Source: Anaerolinea sp. (GTDB lineage Bacteria; Chloroflexota; Anaerolineae; Anaerolineales; Villigracilaceae). Taken from it: 64,000 nt of DNA. Below, piece by piece: positions 1 to 10,055 of the stretch. The stretch spans positions 1 through 64,000 of the forward strand of contig JAIFNG010000058.1 of the NCBI GenBank assembly GCA_020047815.1. The letters are read 5' to 3'. Numbering within the stretch: the stretch's first letter is position 1; each line of letters starts with the position of its first letter. The notes below the pieces were generated by a model that was not told the DNA's origin, made no database searches, and saw only the letters and a program-made list of their open reading frames with translations. The translations under genes and the position numbers were made by a program.

Positions 1-15
1 AGGGATAGGTGAACC

Positions 16-987
16 GTGACCGGTATCATCACGAACATGGTTATGCCAAAAATCGAGCGCGAAGCAGAAGCTCGAAATTATGGCAAATTCATAATTAGCC
101 CGCTAGAGGGTGGGTATGGTGTGACACTGGGCAATGCCTTGCGTCGCGTCCTCCTTTCCTCTCTGGAGGGTACTGCCATCTCCTCAATCCGAATTGCGGA
201 TGTCCTGCATGAATTCAGTGACATTCCCGGCGTGCGAGAGGATGTTATTCAGGTTATGTTGCAGGTCAAACAGATCCGCATCAAGATGGATGGTGTGGAC
301 AGCGCCCGCATGCAACTTGAAGTGCGCGGTGAAGGCACAGTTACTGCGGCTGACATCATCACCCCGCCTGAGATCGAGATCGTCAATCCTGACACGTATC
401 TTTTTACTGTGGACGGGGCGAAGACAAAACTCGATATTGAATTCATGGTTGAGCGCGGTCGTGGTTATTCCCCAGCCAATGAACGTGCCGGACATATGCC
501 CATTGGCGAACTTCCCGTGGATGCGATTTATAGCCCCGTGAAGCGTGTCAATTGGGAAGTGGCTTCTGCCCGAGTGGGTCAGAGCACAAATTACGATAAA
601 TTGATTTTGGAAATCTGGACAGACGGCACCATTTCGCCGGAACGCGCCCTGAGCTCCTCTGCCCGTATTTTGATCGATCACTTGCGGTATGTCGCGGGGA
701 TCAATGAAGAAATGCTGGCAGTGGCTGTGGAACGCGAATCCTCGGGAAGCCGTTTGAGCAGTGAGCTGGCTGAAACCCCAGTGGAAGCCCTTGACCTTTC
801 GGTGCGTGTCTTCAATTCCTTGAAGCGTACGGGCATCACCAATGTTGGCGATGTGCTCGACCTCCTTGAAAAAGGCGAGACCGCGGTCATGTCCATCCGC
901 AACTTTGGTGAAAAGAGTCTCGACGAACTTCGCGATAAGATGCGTGAAAAAGGTTTTATGAAAGACGATACATCCTCGGAGAGTTAG
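16..987 (+). CDS. rpoA: DNA-directed RNA polymerase subunit alpha
   Basis: 323 aa, GTG start; EGGYGVTLGNALRRVLLSSLEG and C-terminal alphaCTD; followed by rplQ. Confidence 0.98.
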   Translation: MTGIITNMVMPKIEREAEARNYGKFIISPLEGGYGVTLGNALRRVLLSSLEGTAISSIRIADVLHEFSDIPGVREDVIQVMLQVKQIRIKMDGVDSARMQLEVRGEGTVTAADIITPPEIEIVNPDTYLFTVDGAKTKLDIEFMVERGRGYSPANERAGHMPIGELPVDAIYSPVKRVNWEVASARVGQSTNYDKLILEIWTDGTISPERALSSSARILIDHLRYVAGINEEMLAVAVERESSGSRLSSELAETPVEALDLSVRVFNSLKRTGITNVGDVLDLLEKGETAVMSIRNFGEKSLDELRDKMREKGFMKDDTSSES

Positions 988-989
988 AG

Positions 990-1367
990 ATGCGACATTC
1001 AGTAGCAGGTTATACATTAGGACGTACTTCAGGCGCGCGTATTGCCCTGCGGCGCAACCTGATAAAACAATTTTTTACACATGAGCGTATTCAAACCACC
1101 AAGGCTAAGGCTGCCGCAATTCGTGGCGATGCTGAGCGTCTGATTACGCTTGCCCGCAACAGTGCAAACGGTACAGATGTTCAAAAAGTCAATGCACGTC
1201 GCCTGGCTGCTTCAAAATTGGGTGATAATCAACTCATCAAACGTTTGTTTGATGAAATTGCCCCCCGTTTTGCAACACGCCCCGGCGGTTACACCCGTGT
1301 TTTGAAACTTGGCCCCCGCCATGGCGACGCGGCTGAAATGGTACTTCTTGAATTGGTTGAAGAGTAG
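990..1367 (+). CDS. rplQ: 50S ribosomal protein L17
   Basis: LGRTSGARIALRRNLIKQFFTHERIQTTKAKA; directly after rpoA. Confidence 0.98.
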   Translation: MRHSVAGYTLGRTSGARIALRRNLIKQFFTHERIQTTKAKAAAIRGDAERLITLARNSANGTDVQKVNARRLAASKLGDNQLIKRLFDEIAPRFATRPGGYTRVLKLGPRHGDAAEMVLLELVEE

Positions 1368-1392
1368 TTAGAGCGACGCGAGTCGCTTAACG

Positions 1393-2139
1393 ATGGCACG
1401 TTACCAAGTGCTTCTTGCCTACGACGGCACCAGATTTTTTGGAAGCCAGGTGCAGGCGAAATCCCGCACAGTGCAGGGCGAACTGGAAAAATCGCTCCGC
1501 AAATTGGGATGGTCTGGGAAGTCAGTCATAATGGCTGGAAGAACAGATACAGGAGTTCATGCAACGGGGCAGGTGGCAGCATTCGATTTTGAATGGGCGC
1601 ATTCGGCAGAAAAACTGCTTAAGGCGCTTAACTCGCACCTTCCACCTGACCTTGTGATAAGAAGCCTGTCTCCATCCTTAAAGGATTTTCACCCGCGCTT
1701 CGATGCCGTTTCACGTCAATATTGCTACAGGCTGTTTTGTGAGCCGATCCGCGATCCATTGCGGGAAAAGTTTCTGTGGCGTGTGTGGCCTCCGGTGGCT
1801 GATGATGTACTCTACCAGAACGCGCGGATTTTCCTCGGAAAACATGATTTTGCCGCCTTGGGTTCACCGACAACGCCGAAAGGCACAACGGTGCGCACGG
1901 TAACAAAAGCCGAATGGAAGAGAATGCCAGATGGTGAGTGGCAGTTTGAGGTCGAGGCGGATGCATTTTTATACCGCATGGCAAGAAGACTGGTTTATGT
2001 GCAAGTGTCCCTTGCCCAGGGAAGATGTTCGGTGGAGAAGATTCAAAATGCCCTGGAAGGGCAGGAAAAACTTCTCGCTGGGCTCGCTCCGGCGCATGGG
2101 TTGACATTGGTTGAAGTGACGTATGGATCACATGAATAG
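1393..2139 (+). CDS. truA: tRNA pseudouridine(38-40) synthase
   Basis: YDGTRFFGSQVQ, MAGRTDTGVHATGQV motifs. Confidence 0.96.
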   Translation: MARYQVLLAYDGTRFFGSQVQAKSRTVQGELEKSLRKLGWSGKSVIMAGRTDTGVHATGQVAAFDFEWAHSAEKLLKALNSHLPPDLVIRSLSPSLKDFHPRFDAVSRQYCYRLFCEPIRDPLREKFLWRVWPPVADDVLYQNARIFLGKHDFAALGSPTTPKGTTVRTVTKAEWKRMPDGEWQFEVEADAFLYRMARRLVYVQVSLAQGRCSVEKIQNALEGQEKLLAGLAPAHGLTLVEVTYGSHE

Positions 2140-2152
2140 ATTATGAAACGGA

Positions 2153-2605
2153 GTGACGAAAGTGCAACAGAAAACGTACTATCCGAAAGCCGCTGAAATT
2201 CAGCGCGACTGGGTTGTAATAGATGCCGAAGGGCAGAACCTGGGCCGCCTGGCCGCGCGAATCGCGCATGTTCTGCTTGGCAAACACAAACCTACTTTTA
2301 CGCCTGGCGTGGAAATGGGCGATTTTGTAGTGGTCGTGAATACTGAGCGCGTAACTGTGACCGGTACCAGGACCAACAGCAAATTAGACAGCAAGATCTA
2401 CTATAGCCATTCAGGCTATCCAGGTGGCTTGAAAAGCATCTCCCTGCGAGATCAATTGAACCAGCATCCTGATCGTGCATTGCGTGATGCCGTATGGGGT
2501 ATGCTTCCGCATAACCGCATGGGGCGTTCCACACTCAAGCGATTGAAGATTTATGCTGGTCCTAATCATCCGCACCAAGTGCAGACTCCGAAAATTTCGG
2601 AATAA
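2153..2605 (+). CDS. rplM: 50S ribosomal protein L13
   Basis: WVVIDAEGQNLGRLAARIAHVLLGKHKPTF, GMLPHNRMGR; GTG or ATG-proximal start. Confidence 0.97.
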   Translation: MTKVQQKTYYPKAAEIQRDWVVIDAEGQNLGRLAARIAHVLLGKHKPTFTPGVEMGDFVVVVNTERVTVTGTRTNSKLDSKIYYSHSGYPGGLKSISLRDQLNQHPDRALRDAVWGMLPHNRMGRSTLKRLKIYAGPNHPHQVQTPKISE

Positions 2606-2619
2606 AGAGGTAAGTGAAT

Positions 2620-3012
2620 ATGGCTCAATATTATGAAGGCATTGGACGCCGCAAGGAAAGCATTGCCCGTGTGCGCCTTGTAACCGGCTCTGGCAAATTT
2701 GTTGTCAATGAAAAAGAAGGCGCTGTTTTCTTTCCCCGTCTCGGCGACTTTGAAGACATTCTGCGCCCGTTCGGTGTGGTGGGGCAGGAAGCAAATAAGT
2801 ATGACGTCAGCGTTTTGGTTAATGGGGGCGGCGTTAGTGGACAGGCGGAATCTGTGCGCCTCGGCATTGCACGCGCTCTCCAGATCATCAACGCGGAGTG
2901 GACTGCGGCTTTGCGCAAAAAAGGCTTGCTCACACGCGATGCCCGCGTGAAGGAACGAAAGAAGCCCGGTCTCAAGAAAGCCCGCAAGGCTCCGACATAC
3001 ACCAAACGCTAG
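2620..3012 (+). CDS. rpsI: 30S ribosomal protein S9
   Basis: YEGIGRRKESIARVRL ... C-terminal KKPGLKKARKAPTYTKR; start likely second Met of the track ORF. Confidence 0.97.
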   Translation: MAQYYEGIGRRKESIARVRLVTGSGKFVVNEKEGAVFFPRLGDFEDILRPFGVVGQEANKYDVSVLVNGGGVSGQAESVRLGIARALQIINAEWTAALRKKGLLTRDARVKERKKPGLKKARKAPTYTKR

Positions 3013-3131
3013 TCTTTATCTACTAAGACTTACTGTTATCACCCTTTTGGGTGTCATCCTTTAGGATAATCCGTAATGCGTGATCCGTAAATTATTTTAC
3101 GAATTACGAATTACGGATTACGGCTTTAACA

Positions 3132-4241
3132 ATGGAAACCGTTATGGACTTGACCCTTATTTCATCGGTATTTGATACGCTAGGTTTGTCGCTAGTCCCC
3201 AGGTTGAGCCTGGTAGAAGCTCCTGTTCTTTCATCTGCACATTATCCTCCCTTTCCGCCTGATGCGCCTGTCCTCTTGTTGGGGCTTGATTCTCGTGTAT
3301 TGGCTTTGAGAGTGAAGATTGTCTTATTGTCCAGTTACCCTGCATCCCACGAAGTCAGCCTGGTGGATGGAAGCGAAGTAGTCACCACACCTTTATTGAA
3401 TCTGGACGCGCTTTCAGAATACTCAGTATCAACCTGCCTTTACCTTCCACCCTTGGGTGAGGGAACATCGTTGGAGTCGTTTGCCGAGATCGTGGCGCAT
3501 TTGCGTGCCCCTGATGGCTGTCCTTGGGATCAGAAACAGACTCACATGACACTGCGGACACACCTGCTTGAAGAATCCTACGAGGCACTAAGTGCCATGG
3601 ACGAGAATGACCCCGCTGGGATGTGCGAGGAGTTTGGCGATCTGCTTTTACAAATTGTGTTGAACGCCCAAATTGCGACTGAAACCCGTGAATTTTCTCT
3701 GCCGCTGGTGTTGAAAGGCATTTATGACAAGATAGTTCGCCGCCATCCGCATGTGTTCGGTGATGTCAAAGTGGACTCAGTGGATGGAGTCTTACAAAAC
3801 TGGGAGAAGTTGAAGGAGAAAGAACGCGAGGAAAACGGAAAAACTGACCAGATAAAAGGTTTATTGGACGGTGTTCCTTCCGCTTTGCCTGCATTGACAC
3901 AGGCGCTGGAATACCAGGACCGCGCTGCCCGCATCGGTTTTGATTGGCCTGAGGTGGAAGGCGTGCTCGATAAAGTCCGCGAAGAAATTGAAGAGATTAA
4001 ACAGGCTCAGAATCTTGAGGAAGTGACCTCTGAACTGGGTGACTTGTTTTTCGTACTGGTTAACCTGGCGCGCTGGCGGAAAGTGGATGCTGAGTCTGCT
4101 CTGCGGGGGACGAATTTGAAATTTAAGAAACGTTTTAACCACGTGGAAAAAGGCGCAAAGAAGCAGGGGCGGAATCTATCAGATATGACCCTGGAAGAAA
4201 TGGATGCATTGTGGAATGAGGCAAAGAAATTGGGATTGTGA
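3132..4241 (+). CDS. mazG: MazG-family nucleoside triphosphate pyrophosphohydrolase with N-terminal partial tetrapyrrole-methylase-like region
   Basis: LRAPDGCPWDQKQTHMTLRTHLLEESYEAL, EEFGDLLLQIVLNAQIA, RRHPHVFGDV; N-terminal about 110 aa resembles C-terminal half of the methylase domain in YabN-type proteins. Confidence 0.92.
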   Translation: METVMDLTLISSVFDTLGLSLVPRLSLVEAPVLSSAHYPPFPPDAPVLLLGLDSRVLALRVKIVLLSSYPASHEVSLVDGSEVVTTPLLNLDALSEYSVSTCLYLPPLGEGTSLESFAEIVAHLRAPDGCPWDQKQTHMTLRTHLLEESYEALSAMDENDPAGMCEEFGDLLLQIVLNAQIATETREFSLPLVLKGIYDKIVRRHPHVFGDVKVDSVDGVLQNWEKLKEKEREENGKTDQIKGLLDGVPSALPALTQALEYQDRAARIGFDWPEVEGVLDKVREEIEEIKQAQNLEEVTSELGDLFFVLVNLARWRKVDAESALRGTNLKFKKRFNHVEKGAKKQGRNLSDMTLEEMDALWNEAKKLGL

Positions 4242-4361
4242 AAATTGCCAGGTTTTTCAGAATTTTTTAGATACTGGTGTGTTTTTTCGGACTGTTTGGA
4301 AAAATACCACTTGTTGAGAATTTGTAAGGATATTTTTTAGCGGGAAGGATAAAATTAATAT

Positions 4362-5360
4362 ATGGATAGACTTGAGAATAACACTCCGACTCCGTCGCCC
4401 AAACAAAACATCCCCGATGGTTGGGCGGTTAATGGACATTGCCCAGCCTGTGGGGTAGTGGGATTGAAAGTTACACATCTGCCGGACATTGCAGATTATC
4501 TGTCCTGCCAAAAATGCGAAATATCCTTTGAAGTAGAAAATGGGGGCAGGTATATTCGCTTGAAGTATATTCCTGATACGCTGGAATTTGTGGATGCAAT
4601 CCTTCATAATCGCTGGGTGGAGGCTTCAAAACTTTCTGGAATCATTGCCAAACATCGTCCTGTTGTTCCCGAGAAAAGGGCTTCTGACCAGCCACCCGTT
4701 GAATTGTCCAATGATGATATCTGGAATCGTGCCTATCGTATGTATCGCTTGGGCAACAAGCCCAAAATGATCCAATTAATGCTGGTTCAATCCGGTTTGA
4801 ATCAAGAACAGTCGGATGTCATTTTTATGAAGCTAAAAAAAATATCCGAAGAAGATGCCCGGCAGCAAAATAAAAAATTTCTTACTGTGGCGGGATTGGC
4901 CTTTTTATTTATTTTTCTAATAGCAGGAAGCTGGCTTTATATGAGCGGAAATCTTCCCGTATTTTTGGGACTTGTCACGGTTACCCCTGCTCCAACCCAG
5001 TCAGCGAATCAGCCTTCAGCAGTCAGCATGTTGTTGAAAATCATCCCTGCAGAAGTGCAGCCGGATATAATGAATCTCCCTGATACGAAAGTGGAAGAGA
5101 AAAAAGGTCCAGGTGCGGCTGCGTGTCCGGCCACATCAAAGTCAGCGGCGGAATTGTTTGGAGGTGAGCCGGAATTTTGGAAACGGGATATGGAGCAATT
5201 TCCCTCGTGGCAGATGATCACTGCCGGTGATGCAGTTACAGTTGGTGTGCCAACGGGCATGACTGCTGGCTATGTGGACAACGAGACTTTTACACTTCTT
5301 TCGGTTCATGGCCCGGCAACCATTCATAATGTAAACTTCCTGGTGATCACTTGTGATTGA
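4362..5360 (+). CDS. Hypothetical membrane protein with N-terminal CxxC zinc-ribbon-like motifs
   Basis: CPACG...CQKC near N-terminus, single TM segment FLTVAGLAFLFIFLIAGSWLYM; -10 TAAAAT 6 nt before ATG. Confidence 0.7.
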   Translation: MDRLENNTPTPSPKQNIPDGWAVNGHCPACGVVGLKVTHLPDIADYLSCQKCEISFEVENGGRYIRLKYIPDTLEFVDAILHNRWVEASKLSGIIAKHRPVVPEKRASDQPPVELSNDDIWNRAYRMYRLGNKPKMIQLMLVQSGLNQEQSDVIFMKLKKISEEDARQQNKKFLTVAGLAFLFIFLIAGSWLYMSGNLPVFLGLVTVTPAPTQSANQPSAVSMLLKIIPAEVQPDIMNLPDTKVEEKKGPGAAACPATSKSAAELFGGEPEFWKRDMEQFPSWQMITAGDAVTVGVPTGMTAGYVDNETFTLLSVHGPATIHNVNFLVITCD

Positions 5361-5395
5361 TATTTGAAGACCCCTGGAATTATAAAAATATTTAA

Positions 5396-6034
5396 TTACT
5401 GTCCACAGGTGAACCTGGACATTGCCTCCGCAAACAGTGAAGCGGCTATATCAGGCTGTTGGGTGTAACTTTTCCATGCAAAAACGCGGTCACCGCAAAC
5501 CCATGCGCTCGCACTGCCAAAGGGAACTTCTGTGATCGAAGTTGTGATGGGGGTGTAAACCACATTCAAATTACGGATTAATTTCACTTCAAGCGAACCA
5601 CTTGTCACATCTGACTGGTCATCAAGTATGGTATCCAGCAGAAAATTTGGGTCTGTAGTTCCTGGAGCGTGTAGCCAGATCAGGCTAATAACCACGCTTG
5701 GAATCTGGTAGGCGTAGATGAAACCGTTGCCATATGTACTGGGTGAGCCTACATCAAGGACTGCAAGATGATCATAAAATGCCACGTTGCTGGGATGTCC
5801 AATGCAAAACTGGTATTCGCAATACAGGCCTGCCAGGTTGACTGATGTTGCAGTGGGATAAGGCGTTGGCAGTACAACCTGGGTCGGGTTAGGGATTGCT
5901 GCGAGCGTGGAGACCACTGCCTGGTTGATCTGGATCTGGATGTCGGAGTTGGATGGGGATTTTTTGGGGGTGCAGGATGCAAATAGTATGAGAATCAAGC
6001 TTAGGGAGGCAAAAAAAAGTGGTCGTTTTTTCAT
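5396..6034 (-). CDS. Hypothetical lipoprotein
   Basis: MKKRPLFFASLSLILILFASC lipobox; start revised from 6049 because the upstream ATG lies within the -10 (ATGTATAAT). Confidence 0.75.
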   Translation of the reverse strand: MKKRPLFFASLSLILILFASCTPKKSPSNSDIQIQINQAVVSTLAAIPNPTQVVLPTPYPTATSVNLAGLYCEYQFCIGHPSNVAFYDHLAVLDVGSPSTYGNGFIYAYQIPSVVISLIWLHAPGTTDPNFLLDTILDDQSDVTSGSLEVKLIRNLNVVYTPITTSITEVPFGSASAWVCGDRVFAWKSYTQQPDIAASLFAEAMSRFTCGQ

Positions 6035-6188
6035 TCCAAAATTATACATCTTTGGCTGGGGGATTACATAAAATACTCATAATAAAACAAGAAAAGTAAC
6101 CGGGTGATCACCTCACTTAAAAGCCATGGTGGAACGAGGTGTACTAAAAAAATTATGTATCATGTAAAAAATATTATGCGTTTTTGCA

Positions 6189-6217
6189 TTGACATAAATG
6201 TGCATATCTTTTATATT
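6189..6217 (+). promoter_or_regulatory. Promoter of the copper operon: TTGACA-N17-TATATT
   Basis: Consensus -35 at 6189-6194 and -10 at 6212-6217 upstream of csoR-like gene. Confidence 0.75.
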
Positions 6218-6225
6218 TGGGAGAA

Positions 6226-6248
6226 CCCACCCCCCATGGGGGGGGTAC
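6226..6248 (+). promoter_or_regulatory. Candidate CsoR operator, G/C-tract palindrome
   Basis: CCCACCCCCCATGGGGGGGGTAC directly after the -10, just upstream of the csoR-like gene. Confidence 0.7.
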
Positions 6249-6271
6249 ATAATTGGATATGAGAGGTAGAT

Positions 6272-6547
6272 ATGCAAAGTGATGGTGACACTGTAACACG
6301 GAGATTGAAGACAGTGGAGGGGCATCTACGCGGGGTTATCCGCATGGTGGAGGAGGATGCATACTGTATTGATGTGATCCGCCAGATACAGGCTATTGAA
6401 GCTGCGCTAAACAAGGTGAGCTCCAAAATCCTTGAAGACCATTTAAATTCGTGCGTTATCACTGCAATTCAAGGGAATGACAAAAAAGAACGTGAGCGCG
6501 TGTTGAAGGAAATCAGTGAAGTATTTGAGATGTCAACAAAAGTTTAA
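6272..6547 (+). CDS. csoR: CsoR/DUF156 metal-sensing transcriptional repressor
   Basis: TVEGHLRGVIRMVEEDAYCIDVIRQIQAIEAALNKV...EDHLNSCV; Cys-His-Cys pattern of copper-type members. Confidence 0.9.
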   Translation: MQSDGDTVTRRLKTVEGHLRGVIRMVEEDAYCIDVIRQIQAIEAALNKVSSKILEDHLNSCVITAIQGNDKKERERVLKEISEVFEMSTKV

Positions 6548-6635
6548 ACTGTGTTCCGGGCATGGTGAAGTATTAAGGTGAAATGTGCTTTGATCTTGCC
6601 TGGTGCCCAAAAAAAATACCCAAGGAGAAAATAAC

Positions 6636-6854
6636 ATGACCACAGTAATCTATTCCATCCCCGCCATTTCTTGCGGACATTGCACCCACACGATCGAAAC
6701 CGAAGTGGGTGAGCTAAAAGGAGTTCAATCCGTGAAGGCGTCAATTGACACAAAGAAAGTGGAGATCACTTTTGACAAACCTGCGAGTGAAGATATGATC
6801 AAAGCTTTGCTGACTGAGATTAATTATCCTGTTGAGGGAGTGATCATTTTATAG
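6636..6854 (+). CDS. copZ: Heavy-metal-associated (HMA) copper chaperone
   Basis: IPAISCGHCTHTIETEV...; SD aaggagaaaat upstream of ATG at 6636; between csoR and copA. Confidence 0.88.
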   Translation: MTTVIYSIPAISCGHCTHTIETEVGELKGVQSVKASIDTKKVEITFDKPASEDMIKALLTEINYPVEGVIIL

Positions 6855-6910
6855 GTAGTGAGGCCTGACAGGGTTTTATCAACCTGTCAGGTTTTTTATC
6901 AGGATTTGAG

Positions 6911-9406
6911 ATGAGCGACACAAAACAATTAACGTTACCCATTACTGGTATGACCTGCGCAAACTGTGTTGCCACAGTGGAGCGTAGTTTAAAAAAGATG
7001 GATGGGATGCAAAATGCAGTAGTGAACCTTTCCTCTGAGCGTGCCTCCGTGGAATTTGATCCTGACAAGCTCGCGCTGGACGATGTTATTGGTCGGGTAA
7101 ATCGCGCGGGTTATGGTGTTGCCACAGGTGAGGCTGACTTGATCATAAAGCGGTTATCTGATGATAATGATGCGCGTCGCCTGGAGAAAGCACTTGCCAA
7201 ACTTGAAGGCGTCCTGGAAACACATGTAACATTTACTACTGAAAAAGCACGTGTGAAATATATCCCAACGATTGTCACCCAGGGGGAGATCCGCAGCGCG
7301 ATTTTATCTGCGGGGTTTGAGGCGATGGAACTTGGTGGGGAAGCGGAAGACGCCGAAGCCAAAGCACGTGAACACGAAATAAATGAACAACGCCGTTTGC
7401 TGATCATAGGCTTGATTTTCACAGTACCACTCTTTCTACTTTCGATGGGCAAGGATTTTAACCTGCTTCCTGCGTTTGTCTATTCTGAAAATATGATGGA
7501 CGGTATGCGCGAATCTCAGCCCTGGTTTGGCTGGTTGATGCTGGCGCTTGCTTTGCCTGTTCAATTCTATGTTGGCTGGCAGTATTATGTTGGCGCATTT
7601 AAGGCATTACGCAACAAATCTGCGAACATGGATGTGCTCATAGTGATGGGTTCCTCCGCTGCGTTTTTCTATTCACTACCGATTACGTTTGGTTTACTGA
7701 TGGGACATGTCTACTATGAGACTGCGGCGGTCATAATCACCCTCATAAAACTTGGCAAGTTCCTGGAAGCTCGTGCCAAGGGACGTACTTCCGAAGCGAT
7801 CAAGAAATTGATGGGGTTGCGGGCAAAAACGGCCCGCGTCATTCGTGACGGCGTTGAAACCGAAGTCCCCGTAGATGATGTTCGCGTAGGTGATTTTGTA
7901 GTTGTAAGACCGGGCGAGAAAATTCCAGTGGATGGCGTGGTTGTGGAAGGACGAAGCGCTATTGACGAATCCATGCTTACCGGTGAATCTCTCCCTGTTG
8001 AAAAAAAGCCTGGTGATGTGGTCATCGGGGCGACGTTAAATAAGCTGGGTATTTTGAGGTTTGAAGCAACCAAAGTTGGCAAGGAAACCGCGCTGGCGCA
8101 GATTGTCAAACTGGTGGAGGATGCGCAGGGAAGCAAAGCACCGATCCAAAAAATGGCCGATCAGGTTTCGGCGATATTTGTCCCTATTGTGATCGGGATT
8201 GCGGTATTCACTTTTGTGGGTTGGTATTTCTATGGCACACCTTTGCCCATTAATTCTGATATTGATAATTTTACGCGTGCGCTAATACACATGGTTGCTG
8301 TCCTGGTGATTGCCTGTCCATGTGCAATGGGACTTGCCACTCCCACAGCCATTATGGTGGGTACAGGCATAGGTGCAGAATCGGGAATTTTGTTCCGCAC
8401 CAGTGAAGCTTTGGAACGCGCAGGGAGAGTCACCGTCGTGATTTTGGATAAGACTGGAACAATAACCAAAGGCCAGCCCGTAGTTACTGATATTTTAACG
8501 GGTGATAAGGTCACGAGTGACGAGTTGTTGCGTTTTGCTGCTTCCGTTGAAAAGGGGAGTGAGCATCCATTGGGTGAATCCATTTGGGCTGAGGCAACGA
8601 CTCGCGGGTTGGTTTTAGTGGATCCTGCCGGGTTTAAAGCAGAGGCTGGGTATGGCGTTCAGGCCGAAGTCGAGGGAAGAAGTGTAATGGTTGGGAACAT
8701 GAGAATGTTCCATGCGCATGGAATCAATTTGGGGAATTTCGAATCCGAAGTGGTACGCCTTCAATCCGAAGCGAAAACTGCGATGCTTGTTGCATTGGAT
8801 AATCAAGTCGCGGGAATCATCGCAGTGGCGGATACGATCAAGGAAAGCTCGAAGGACGCAATTGAAGATATGCATAAAATGGGCTTGAAGGTTGTGATGA
8901 TCACCGGCGATAATCAAAAGACTGCCAATGCGATTGCGAAGCAGGTTGGTGTTGATGTGGTCCTTGCAGAGGTTTTACCGGAAGGCAAGGCGAATGAGGT
9001 GAAAAAATTACAGTCGAAGGATAATACTCAAAAGTCGGATCATCTTCGACCCTCCGTGATCGATGTTGTTGCAATGGTCGGGGATGGCGTGAACGACGCG
9101 CCCGCCCTTGCTCAAGCTGATGTTGGGCTTGCCATCGGGACGGGAACAGATGTGGCGATGGCTGCTGCCCCTGTTACTTTGATGAGCGGCGACCTGCGCG
9201 GCGTTGCGCGCGCGATAAATCTTTCACGCAGGACCCTGGGCACGATCAAACAAAATTTGTTCTGGGCGTTCTTTTATAACGTGGTGCTGATTCCCGCCGC
9301 CGCGCTTGGATATTTGAACCCAATGCTTGCAGCAGGCGCAATGGCTTTAAGCAGTGTATTTGTTGTGACGAATAGCCTGCGGTTGCGTGGGCAGAAGATT
9401 ATGTGA
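6911..9406 (+). CDS. copA: Cu+-translocating P1B-type ATPase
   Basis: GMTCANC HMA domain, [34 protein letters not shown]. Confidence 0.97.
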   Translation: MSDTKQLTLPITGMTCANCVATVERSLKKMDGMQNAVVNLSSERASVEFDPDKLALDDVIGRVNRAGYGVATGEADLIIKRLSDDNDARRLEKALAKLEGVLETHVTFTTEKARVKYIPTIVTQGEIRSAILSAGFEAMELGGEAEDAEAKAREHEINEQRRLLIIGLIFTVPLFLLSMGKDFNLLPAFVYSENMMDGMRESQPWFGWLMLALALPVQFYVGWQYYVGAFKALRNKSANMDVLIVMGSSAAFFYSLPITFGLLMGHVYYETAAVIITLIKLGKFLEARAKGRTSEAIKKLMGLRAKTARVIRDGVETEVPVDDVRVGDFVVVRPGEKIPVDGVVVEGRSAIDESMLTGESLPVEKKPGDVVIGATLNKLGILRFEATKVGKETALAQIVKLVEDAQGSKAPIQKMADQVSAIFVPIVIGIAVFTFVGWYFYGTPLPINSDIDNFTRALIHMVAVLVIACPCAMGLATPTAIMVGTGIGAESGILFRTSEALERAGRVTVVILDKTGTITKGQPVVTDILTGDKVTSDELLRFAASVEKGSEHPLGESIWAEATTRGLVLVDPAGFKAEAGYGVQAEVEGRSVMVGNMRMFHAHGINLGNFESEVVRLQSEAKTAMLVALDNQVAGIIAVADTIKESSKDAIEDMHKMGLKVVMITGDNQKTANAIAKQVGVDVVLAEVLPEGKANEVKKLQSKDNTQKSDHLRPSVIDVVAMVGDGVNDAPALAQADVGLAIGTGTDVAMAAAPVTLMSGDLRGVARAINLSRRTLGTIKQNLFWAFFYNVVLIPAAALGYLNPMLAAGAMALSSVFVVTNSLRLRGQKIM

Positions 9407-9453
9407 TCCGTGTGTACCAACCACCTTTTCATTATTTAACCAAAGGAAAAGAC

Positions 9454-9960
9454 ATGAAAAAACTCTTACTACTATTGATTGTTGTTTTGATTTTATTGAC
9501 TGCTTGCTCCGCGAAACAAAGTGGTCCAGTCAAGGCTGAACTGCCTGCGGGGAAGGCATATGCTGAAGGTAAAGAAATTTACTTTGTTCATACTGAAGCC
9601 TCTGACGCTGGTGTTGCCGAAAAATTGACAGGCATGATGAAGTCGCCAGTGATCCTGGTGCCTTCTTTGGCGAATGTGCCCAATGAATCTTTGGCAAATG
9701 TGTACGTCTTTACAAATGGTATCGCAGGATCTGGACCTTTTGGTTTTCAACCTGATGTATTTGACAATCCTCCTGGTGTTGAAGGCTATTCCCCGCTGCG
9801 CCGCTTGAATGTTGTCACATGGGTTGATGAAACAAAGGTCCGCGAGCTCAAATCTGCGGTCGAGGTGCTGGAAGCAGAAACCGCTGGGGATCTCACCATC
9901 GAACAACCTGGCATAGTCATCAACATGCCGTTTGTTGTTTGGGATGGCGGAAAGCGATAG
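9454..9960 (+). CDS. Hypothetical lipoprotein of the copper cluster
   Basis: MKKLLLLLIVVLILLTAC lipobox; co-directional after copA. Confidence 0.7.
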   Translation: MKKLLLLLIVVLILLTACSAKQSGPVKAELPAGKAYAEGKEIYFVHTEASDAGVAEKLTGMMKSPVILVPSLANVPNESLANVYVFTNGIAGSGPFGFQPDVFDNPPGVEGYSPLRRLNVVTWVDETKVRELKSAVEVLEAETAGDLTIEQPGIVINMPFVVWDGGKR

Positions 9961-10055
9961 ATGTTACTTCCCAGAGGCGCACCGCTCTGTTTTATGAAAT
10001 ACTTTTGAATATTTTTTTCCATCATGAAGAGACTCCCTTTTAATGTAGAGGTCAA

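Noticed and set aside
184-1017. Long minus-strand ORFs opposite rpoA, and similar antisense ORFs elsewhere (e.g. 1628-2131, 30254-30847)
   Set aside because: Shadow ORFs opposite well-conserved coding genes; no recognisable motifs or start signals
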